Positions 53,113 through 59,943 of a stretch of 64,000 nt of DNA are shown here, one piece after another. Made by a program: the position numbers and the translations under genes. The DNA is from Tahibacter harae (GTDB taxonomy: Bacteria; Pseudomonadota; Gammaproteobacteria; Xanthomonadales; Rhodanobacteraceae). A model generated the notes under the pieces. That model had not been told where the DNA came from, did not search any database, and was given only the letters and a program-made list of their open reading frames with translations. Location of the stretch: positions 310,001 to 374,000 of the forward strand of contig NZ_JANFQO010000003.1 of the NCBI RefSeq assembly GCF_024437735.1. Direction: 5' to 3'. Every line of letters begins with the position of its first letter. The first letter of the stretch is position 1.

Positions 53113-54063
53113 TCAGTCCCGCTTCGCGGCAGAAGCGCCGGGCGCATGGTGGCGGTCGACGAAATACAGCGGCCGCTGCTTGGATTCGACATAGGTGCGG
53201 CCCAGGTATTCGCCGATCATGCCCAGGGCCATGAGCTGGGCTCCGCCCAGGAACAGCACCACCACCATCAGCGAAGGATAGCCGCGCACCGGGTCACCGT
53301 AGACCAGGGCCTTGAAGAACACGATCACGCCGAATACGAACGCGACCAGGGCGGCGAAGAAGCCGACATAGGTCGCCAGGCGCAGCGGGAAGGACGAGAA
53401 CGAGGTGATGCCTTCAAGCGCAAAATTCCACAACTTCCAATAGTTGTATTTGCTATCGCCGGCGAAGCGCGAATCGCGGTCGTAGACGATGGCGGTCTGG
53501 CGGAAGCCGACCCAGGTGAACAGGCCCTTCATGAAACGCTGGCGCTCGCGCACCAGTTTCAGCGCATCGACCACGCGCCGGCTCATCAGGCGGAAATCGC
53601 CGGTGTCGCGCGGCACCGGCAGGTCGCTCATCTTCTCCATCACGCGGTAGAACGCGGCCGAGGTGAATTTCTTCAGCACGGTCTCGCCGGCGCGGTTGGA
53701 GCGCGTGCCGTAGACCACGTCGTAGCCTTCGCGCCAGCGCGCGACGAATTCGGGGATCAGTTCGGGCTGGTCCTGCAGGTCGGCGTCGATGACCACGACG
53801 GCGTCGGCGTCGACATGGTCCAGGCCCGCGGTCAGCGCCAGTTCCTTGCCGAAATTGCGGCTGAGCTTGAGCGTGGCCACGCGCGGATCCTGCGCGCGCA
53901 GGGATTCCATTACCTGCCAGGTATCGTCGCGGCTGCCGTCGTCGACGTAGAGCACGCTGCATTGCAGGTCCAGGCCGTCGAACACGAGACCTATGCGGCG
54001 CTGGAATTCGCGCAAGCCTTCGCTCTCGTTATAGGCCGGAACCACGACGGCTAGAGTGTTCAT
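53113..54063 (-). CDS. Glycosyltransferase family 2 (GtrB/DPM1-like) with membrane segments
   Basis: A 316-residue glycosyltransferase. It has the GT2 opening LAVVVPAYNESEGLREF, the nucleotide-sugar segment VLYVDDGSRDDTWQVME, the metal motif DADLQDQPELIPEF and the acceptor region KLSRNFGKELALTAGLDHVDADAV. Two C-terminal helices (YVGFFAALVAFVFGVIVFFKALV, MVVVLFLGGAQLMALGMIGEYLG) tether it to the membrane. This matches bactoprenol-phosphate glucosyl/mannosyl transferases (GtrB, PolM-type). It would load a sugar on undecaprenyl phosphate for surface polysaccharide modification. The flippase partner is not in the window. The start MNTLAVVVPAYN is clear. Confidence 0.9.
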   Translation of the reverse strand: MNTLAVVVPAYNESEGLREFQRRIGLVFDGLDLQCSVLYVDDGSRDDTWQVMESLRAQDPRVATLKLSRNFGKELALTAGLDHVDADAVVVIDADLQDQPELIPEFVARWREGYDVVYGTRSNRAGETVLKKFTSAAFYRVMEKMSDLPVPRDTGDFRLMSRRVVDALKLVRERQRFMKGLFTWVGFRQTAIVYDRDSRFAGDSKYNYWKLWNFALEGITSFSSFPLRLATYVGFFAALVAFVFGVIVFFKALVYGDPVRGYPSLMVVVLFLGGAQLMALGMIGEYLGRTYVESKQRPLYFVDRHHAPGASAAKRD

Positions 54064-54220
54064 AAAAATGACACGCGGCTGGAAAAAACCGGCCGATGCT
54101 AGCCGAGCTTTGTGACAGAACGCGACCCGGCCGCGGCACGCCCGCCACGCCGCACGCATACGGGCCGCGCCGCTGCACACCGCCGCGTTCGCCATGCCGC
54201 CGCCGTCGCGGCGGACGCGG

Positions 54221-54943
54221 CTAGTAGATGCCGAGGTAGCCCGGCCCGCCGAGCTGGCGCGTCTGCCGCTCGATCCAGACCGCGCGCCGCTGCACGTAGG
54301 CCGAAGGCTTGTCCACGCGCAGGCGCCGCGGATTGGGCAGCACCGCGGCGAGCAGGGCCGCCTCGCGCGCGGTCAGCGCGCCGGGCGTCTTGCGGAAATA
54401 CACCTGGCTGGCCGCGGCCGCGCCGTAGACGCCGTCGCCGAACTCGGCCACGTTCATATACACCTCCAGGATGCGCCGCTTGGGCCAGCACAGCTCGATC
54501 AGCACGGTGAAATAGGCTTCCAGCCCCTTGCGCACGAAGCTGCGCCCGTTCCACAGGAACAGGTTCTTGGCGGTCTGCTGGCTGATCGTGCTGGCGCCGC
54601 GCAGGCGCTCGCCGTCCTCGGCATCCTCGATTGCCTCGCGGATCGCTTCCACGTCGAAACCGTGATGGCGCGGGAATTTCTGGTCCTCCGCCGCGACCAG
54701 GGCGATAGGCAGTTCGCGCGAGACCTGCGCCAGCGGCACCCAGCGCTGGCGCAGGCGGAAATTGTCCTCGCCGGCGGTCCAGGCGGCGAGCTGGCGCTCG
54801 GCCATGAAGCCGGAATACGGCACCGGCACGAAGCGCAGCAGCAGCACCAGGGCGATGCTGCCGGCCAGCCAGGCCAGTGCCAGGCGCCAGCTCCAGCGCC
54901 AGAGGAAGCGCGCGACGCGGCGCTTGGGAGTACGTGAGGCCAC
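54221..54943 (-). CDS. mtgA: Monofunctional biosynthetic peptidoglycan glycosyltransferase
   Basis: GT51 enzyme that polymerises lipid II into glycan strands at the outer face of the inner membrane. A basic N-terminus and membrane anchor (LALAWLAGSIALVLLLRFVPV) precede the catalytic motif 1 VAAEDQKFPRHHGFD (catalytic Glu), motif 2 RGASTISQQTAKNLFLWNGRS, motif 3 RKGLEAYFTVLIELCWPKRRILEVYMNVAEFG (second Glu) and motif 4 AAAVLPNP. 240 residues, usual length. The start is GTG (54941-54943). Monocistronic. Confidence 0.94.
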   Translation of the reverse strand: MASRTPKRRVARFLWRWSWRLALAWLAGSIALVLLLRFVPVPYSGFMAERQLAAWTAGEDNFRLRQRWVPLAQVSRELPIALVAAEDQKFPRHHGFDVEAIREAIEDAEDGERLRGASTISQQTAKNLFLWNGRSFVRKGLEAYFTVLIELCWPKRRILEVYMNVAEFGDGVYGAAAASQVYFRKTPGALTAREAALLAAVLPNPRRLRVDKPSAYVQRRAVWIERQTRQLGGPGYLGIY

Positions 54944-54987
54944 GCGGCGACTGTCGAGGAAAGGAAGTCCGCAGCCTCGCAGAAATG

Positions 54988-55017
54988 CAACGGGCGCGGC
55001 AAGCCGCGCCCGTTGCC
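54988..55017 (-). terminator. Long hairpin terminator after the S8 protease gene
   Basis: GCAACGGGCGCGGC (54988-55001) and its complement (55004-55017) form a 13-14-bp stem 17 nt after the stop of the protease on the minus strand. A short T-rich stretch (ATTTCT) follows. Confidence 0.65.
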
Positions 55018-55033
55018 CTGTGCGGGACAGGTC

Positions 55034-58000
55034 TTACTGCGTTTTGCAGTTGAACTGCGCGTTGCTCTCGAAGCCGTCGGCGAACAGGCGGTCCAGGGCG
55101 CTGCCGCCCAGGCTGATGTCGTCGATGAAGGCGCCGGCGTACTCGGTGTTGCTGTCGGCCGTCACGCGCCAGCGGATGCGCACGTTCTGGCCGGCGTAGC
55201 TGCTGAGGTTGCGCGTGAAGGGCTTGTACACCGACGTCGTACCATTGGCCGAGGAATTGTTCGCGGTCGGCGTGGTGACGCCGGTGAACGCGCCCTGGGT
55301 GTTGGGGTAGCCGCAGGCGTTGATCGGCGGACTCAGGGTTTCGGCCAGGGTGTCCGGATAGCCGCCATCCGGCGGCAGATCGGACCAGGTCGCACCGTTG
55401 TCGGTGGAGATTTCCATGACCATGCCATCCCACTGGTATTCCAGGTCGTAGCGCGCCTGGAAGCTCAGCACAGCACCGGGCTGCACGAGCAGCTTGGGCG
55501 TGGTGATGGCCGCGCAGGTCGCCGACGGATAGCTGACGTTGTCATAGCCGGAGTGGTAGCTGCGCGTGCCGGTGTTGGCCGAGGTGTTGGTCACGTGCCA
55601 CGGCGAGTCCAGCGTGACGAAGATCCTGTCGTCGCCGTTGTCGCTGTAGGAGTCGCCGCGCACGCCGTCCGGACCGATGGGCGTGCCGTTCACCACCAGG
55701 CTGACCGGCGCCGTGTTGCCGAGCGAGTCGCTGGCGGTGACGCGGTAGAAGTACGGCTGGGCGAAGGACACGGCCGTGTCGTTGTAGGTGGTCGAGGGAT
55801 GGCCGCTGACCACCGTGACCGGCGCCGGGAAATACGGCGAGTTGTCGCGCTGTACCGCGTAGCTGATGCCGGTGGACGCGGCGCAGTTGGCCTGCGCGGC
55901 ATCCCAGGCCAGTCCGACGGTGCAGGTCGTGCCCTGGGTCGAGGTCACCGCGACGCTGTCGTGGGTGAATTCCGGCTGCAGGGTGCAGGCCGCGGTCGAG
56001 GTCACCTCGACGCAGTTGGACACCTCGCCTTCGACATCGTTGGCGATGCCGCGGATCTTGTAGGCGTAGGTCTTGCCCGACTGCGGCGTGGAGTCGACCA
56101 GCGGGCTGGCCGCGCCGCTGCCGACCAGGCGGAAATTGCCCGGGTCGGCGCTGGCGCAGGTGCCATCGGCGCGGTAGAGCTGGTAGCTGTTCGCCGCGCC
56201 GGTGAAGGCGACATTGACCTGATTGCCGCTGTTGGTCGCATTGACGGCGACCGGCGCCGCCGCCGGCGCGGTGGCCGGCAGGCCGAAGGCGCCGGACACG
56301 GCCAGCGCATAGCCCTGGCGGTTGGTGTTCGGACGCGAGCCGCCCGGGATGTTGGTGCCGCGCACGGTGAAGGTGTAGGTGCCGGCGGCCGGTGCGGTCA
56401 GGCGCACCTGTTCGACCGTGTTGCGCGCGTCGGCGCTGCCTCCGGTGGTGGAGACGCCACTGGCGAACACGTTGCCGAGGTAGGTGCCGCCCGGGCCGGT
56501 GACTTCCAGGTCGAGGTTGTTGACCAGGGACACTACCGCGCCCTGCTGTGCCTCGATGTCGTACCAGGCCAGGGTCGCGCGCAGTTCCTGGCCGGCGGCG
56601 ACATTGGCGATGGTGTAGACATGGGTGTCGCCGGTCTTGAGGCCGGCGGCCTGGGTGCGCTCGAACAGGCGCAGGCGGCGGTTGTCGTCGCCGCCGGTCA
56701 GGGTATTGCTGAACCACAGGTTGGAGTCCAGCCACATGCGGCCCCAGCCGTAGGTGTTGCTGTCCCAGTTCGCCGTGGTGACCGGGTTGGTGCCGTTGAG
56801 GATGGTCGCCTTCATGACCATACCCGACGGGTTGTACTTGTCGGCCGCGGTGGCCGTACCGCGCGGGTAGAAGCCGTCGGCAAAGAACTGGCGCATCAAC
56901 GCGGCGTTGCCCGAAACGGTGGGCGCAGCCATGGAGGTGCCGCTCTTGGACGAAGTCGCCGGCGTTTCCGGAGTGGTATTGGTAGTGGTGTCGCCCGCAG
57001 CGGATATGGTCGACGAACCCGGCGCCATCACGTCGGGCTTGCGGCGGCCGTCGGCAGTGGGGCCGCGGCTGCTGAAGCTGGCCACGGAGGTGCCGCCGGC
57101 ATGGGCGGTGGCGCCCACCGTGACGGCGTTCTTGGCGTTGCCCGGCGAACCGATGGACTGGGTGCCCGGACCGCTGTTGCCGGCCGACACCACGAACAGC
57201 ATGTCCTCTTCCTTGCTCAGGGTGTAGTCGACTTCGTAGTCGTTGCCCGAGTAGACGCCGCCGGTGGGCGCGCCCCAGCTCGCGCTGTGGATGCGCGCGC
57301 TGGCCGCATAGGCCTGCGACAGGGTGCTGCTGAGATCGGTGATGGAAAGGCAGCCGGTGGTGTCGTTGCCGATGTCCTGGAACAGCAGCTGGGCGTTCGG
57401 CGCCATGCCATCGGCCAGTTCGTGGTTGGCCGCAGTCGGGGTGGAAGCCAGGTAGGTGCTGCCAAAGGTGCCGGCGGCGTCGCCGGCGATGGTGCCGCTG
57501 GTATGCGTGCCGTGGAAGCTGGTCGCGCTGGTGGTGCAGACCTGGTTGTTGTCGTACGCCGTCGCGCCCGGCTGCACCCAGTAGCCGTAGACCTTGCGGG
57601 TCGGATAGGTGGTGCCCAGGGCCGGCGGCAGCGGAGTTTCCGCCTCGGTCACCGCGGTGACCGGGCCGCTGCCCTTGTTCAGCGTGGTGAACCAGGCTTC
57701 GTTCGCATCCAGGCCCGAGTCGGAGATCGACACGATCTGGTTGCTGCCGAAGAGGCCGTGGTCCCAGATCGGCGTGCGGCCGGCCTCGACCGTGCCGCTG
57801 CCGGCGATGTTGACCGTGCTGTTGCCCTGGATGGCGCCGATCGCGCCGGAATTGTCCAGCTCGGGCTGCAGGTAGTGGCCTACCCAGGCCACGCCTTCCA
57901 TGCCGGTGGCCACGCGCACCAGGTCGGCCAGCCTGGCGGCATCGACGTTGAGGCGCACATACGGGCTGTCCGCGCGCGGATTGACCACGCTGGCGCGCAC

Positions 58001-58555
58001 GCCGGAAACCTTGAGCACGACCTGGGCCAGGGCCTCGGCCGATTCGCCGGCGAAGCCGTAGATTTCCACGTCGATGCCGCCGCCGGGCGCCTGGCCCAGG
58101 CTGCTGCGGGCGCCGGCGTACAGCGCCGGATCCAGCTTCATGCCGGGCTGATACAGCCCGGCCCAGCGCACGCCGCGGTCGCTGTTGAGATCGGCCAGAC
58201 TGCGCTGCGCGCCCAGGCCGACGATGAAGGCGTTGTTGGGCACATAGCCCAGGATGCGGAAGCCGCGCTTCTCCAGGCGCTCACGGCCGCCGCGGTCGCC
58301 GTCGGCGAACTGGACCAGGGCGTAGCGCGCCGTGGTCACGTCGGCGGCAGCGCCGGTGGCGCTGTAGTCGACGCGCTCCTGGGTGGGATCGATGGCACCG
58401 GCGCGGGTCAGCAGCAGGCGGGCGTTGTTCACCACGGCGTCGGTGAGCTGTTCCGCACCGACGGCACTGGGCTGGACCGCGCGGGGTCCCTGCGCGGTGG
58501 CAGCGCTGGCGACGAGAAGCAGCGAAATCGCCGCGGCAAGGCGGTGATGTTTCAT
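55034..58555 (-). CDS. Secreted S8 (subtilisin/kexin-like) serine protease with FADGFE tail
   Basis: A 1173-residue secreted subtilase with a signal peptide (MKHHRLAAAISLLLVASAATAQ) and a prodomain (about residues 35-230) before the catalytic domain. The triad is Asp279 (VSISDSGLDAN), His348 (FHGTHTSGTIAG) and Ser541 (SGTSMAAPTVSG), with oxyanion Asn460 (SAGNSGPG). After the catalytic domain come a P-domain-like beta region (YDIEAQQGAVVSLVNNLDLE) and repeated beta domains resembling fibronectin type III (YQLYRADGTCASADPG). The end RLFADGFESNAQFNCKTQ is the tail motif shared with other exported proteins here. The start MKHHRL has TTGAGA/TATAGT promoter elements upstream. Substrate is probably protein outside the cell. 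Confidence 0.93.
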   Translation of the reverse strand: MKHHRLAAAISLLLVASAATAQGPRAVQPSAVGAEQLTDAVVNNARLLLTRAGAIDPTQERVDYSATGAAADVTTARYALVQFADGDRGGRERLEKRGFRILGYVPNNAFIVGLGAQRSLADLNSDRGVRWAGLYQPGMKLDPALYAGARSSLGQAPGGGIDVEIYGFAGESAEALAQVVLKVSGVRASVVNPRADSPYVRLNVDAARLADLVRVATGMEGVAWVGHYLQPELDNSGAIGAIQGNSTVNIAGSGTVEAGRTPIWDHGLFGSNQIVSISDSGLDANEAWFTTLNKGSGPVTAVTEAETPLPPALGTTYPTRKVYGYWVQPGATAYDNNQVCTTSATSFHGTHTSGTIAGDAAGTFGSTYLASTPTAANHELADGMAPNAQLLFQDIGNDTTGCLSITDLSSTLSQAYAASARIHSASWGAPTGGVYSGNDYEVDYTLSKEEDMLFVVSAGNSGPGTQSIGSPGNAKNAVTVGATAHAGGTSVASFSSRGPTADGRRKPDVMAPGSSTISAAGDTTTNTTPETPATSSKSGTSMAAPTVSGNAALMRQFFADGFYPRGTATAADKYNPSGMVMKATILNGTNPVTTANWDSNTYGWGRMWLDSNLWFSNTLTGGDDNRRLRLFERTQAAGLKTGDTHVYTIANVAAGQELRATLAWYDIEAQQGAVVSLVNNLDLEVTGPGGTYLGNVFASGVSTTGGSADARNTVEQVRLTAPAAGTYTFTVRGTNIPGGSRPNTNRQGYALAVSGAFGLPATAPAAAPVAVNATNSGNQVNVAFTGAANSYQLYRADGTCASADPGNFRLVGSGAASPLVDSTPQSGKTYAYKIRGIANDVEGEVSNCVEVTSTAACTLQPEFTHDSVAVTSTQGTTCTVGLAWDAAQANCAASTGISYAVQRDNSPYFPAPVTVVSGHPSTTYNDTAVSFAQPYFYRVTASDSLGNTAPVSLVVNGTPIGPDGVRGDSYSDNGDDRIFVTLDSPWHVTNTSANTGTRSYHSGYDNVSYPSATCAAITTPKLLVQPGAVLSFQARYDLEYQWDGMVMEISTDNGATWSDLPPDGGYPDTLAETLSPPINACGYPNTQGAFTGVTTPTANNSSANGTTSVYKPFTRNLSSYAGQNVRIRWRVTADSNTEYAGAFIDDISLGGSALDRLFADGFESNAQFNCKTQ

Positions 58556-58643
58556 GGATTCGGTCTCCCAGGAAAAGGCGGCATCAGCCGCAAGAACCGC
58601 AACAGCGCCCAAGTATGCGGGGGCTGAACAGCAGGTAAATCAG

Positions 58644-58673
58644 ACTATAGACCGATCAAAAAATATTTCTCAA
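58644..58673 (-). promoter_or_regulatory. Probable sigma-70 promoter of the S8 protease gene
   Basis: On the minus strand TTGAGA (58668-58673) and TATAGT (58644-58649) are separated by 18 bp; each matches 5 of 6 consensus positions. The predicted transcript start near 58637 gives a leader of about 80 nt. The surrounding stretch is AT-rich for this genome. Confidence 0.62.
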
Positions 58674-58870
58674 GGCCGATTCCGGCCAAAGCCGCGCCGG
58701 AACTGGAGTTGTCCGTACAGGCAGTGCCGGAAGATCACAAAAAGCCACGATTCGGCCAGGTCCGGCCGCCCGGCCCGGCTGCGGCCCGGCGGCCGCGGCG
58801 GCATGGCGGATAATCCGCCCGCACTTGCAAATCCGTCCCGGCGGCCGCAGCTGAGCCGCCTTCAACAAGG
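58674..58870. other. Rest of the S8/hslO divergent spacer, nothing recognised
   Basis: The spacer between the protease and hslO is 315 nt. Besides the S8 promoter this part is GC-rich and holds no gene, hairpin or promoter that I can support; the hslO promoter must be here but is not obvious. Confidence 0.5.
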
Positions 58871-59767
58871 ATGCCTTACGTGGAAAGAACCCCCGATCGT
58901 CTGCACCGTTTCCTGCTTGAGCGCGCCGGCGTGAGCGGCGTGCTGGTGCAGTTGGAAGATGCCTGGCAGGAAGTGGCCGGACGCAGCGCCTATCCGCCTG
59001 CGGTCGCCGCACTGCTGGGCCAGGCGCTGGCGGCGACGGCCGCGCTGACCGGCACCATCAAGTTCACCGGCAAGCTGTCCCTGCAGCTGCACAGCAAGGG
59101 CGAGCTGGGCCTGCTGTATACCGAATGCAATGACGAGGGCCGCGTGCGCGGCCTGGCGCAGTGGCGTGAAGGCATCGGCGCCGCCGTCGACCTGGCGTCA
59201 CTGGCCGAGCCGCTGCTGGCCGTCACCATCGAGAACGCCGCCACCGGCCAGCGCCAGCAGGGCATGGTGCCGGTGGAGCACGGCAGCCTGGCGCAGTTGC
59301 TGGAGGGCTATTTCGAGCGTTCCGAGCAGTTGCCCAGCCGCATCCAGCTGGCCTGCGCCGGCGGCCGCGCCGCGGCCCTGATCCTGCAGCCGCTGGCCCA
59401 GGCCGGCGGCAGCGGCGGCGCCGATCCGGACGGCTGGAACCGGGTACGCCACCTCGCCGCCACGCTGACCGACGAGGAACTGCTGCAGCTGGAACCGGAA
59501 CAGGTGCTGCTGCGCCTGTTCCACGAGGAAAACGTGCGCGTCAACGAACAGCGCGACTTGCATTTCGGCTGCCATTGCAGCCGCGAACGGGTCGCGGCGG
59601 TGCTGCGCAACCTGGGCCGCGACGAGAGCGAAGCAGCGCTGCAGTCCGACGGCCGCATTGAGGTCACCTGCGAGTTCTGCAACGCGCACTATCACTTCGA
59701 CCGCATCGACCTGGAGCAGGTATTCAGCGAGCAGCCCGAGCCGCCGGGTTCGGACAGTACGCATTGA
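58871..59767 (+). CDS. hslO: Redox-regulated chaperone Hsp33
   Basis: A 298-residue cytosolic holdase chaperone switched on by oxidation. It has the fold opening RFLLERAGVSGVLVQLEDAWQEV, the segment GTIKFTGKLSLQLHSKGELGLLYTECND, and the C-terminal zinc redox switch with four cysteines, FGCHCSRERVAAVLRNLG then VTCEFCNAHYHF (CxC and CxxC). All four are intact. Length matches E. coli HslO (292). It is divergent from the S8 gene. The start MPYVERTPDRLHR is the first ATG of the conserved frame. RpoH-dependent in enterobacteria; rpoH itself is at 24561-25427 here. Confidence 0.95.
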   Translation: MPYVERTPDRLHRFLLERAGVSGVLVQLEDAWQEVAGRSAYPPAVAALLGQALAATAALTGTIKFTGKLSLQLHSKGELGLLYTECNDEGRVRGLAQWREGIGAAVDLASLAEPLLAVTIENAATGQRQQGMVPVEHGSLAQLLEGYFERSEQLPSRIQLACAGGRAAALILQPLAQAGGSGGADPDGWNRVRHLAATLTDEELLQLEPEQVLLRLFHEENVRVNEQRDLHFGCHCSRERVAAVLRNLGRDESEAALQSDGRIEVTCEFCNAHYHFDRIDLEQVFSEQPEPPGSDSTH

Positions 59768-59943
59768 ACCGAAGGCCGTGCGCGGTTTTCCGCGTGCGGT
59801 GCCCTGTCTGTTAGACGGCAGGCGCAGCGCTGGTCAGCTGCGCCGCAATCGGCTCGGGAGTCTGGAGATCCGCCTGCGGCGCAGTACGGAACTGTCTGCG
59901 TGCAGTTTCCCGGCCGCCCGCTGCGGGCGGCGGCCGATCCGGC

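Noticed and set aside
55013-58627. Open frame of about 1200 codons opposite the S8 protease
   Set aside because: Antisense shadow: the protease on the minus strand has a full catalytic triad and promoter.
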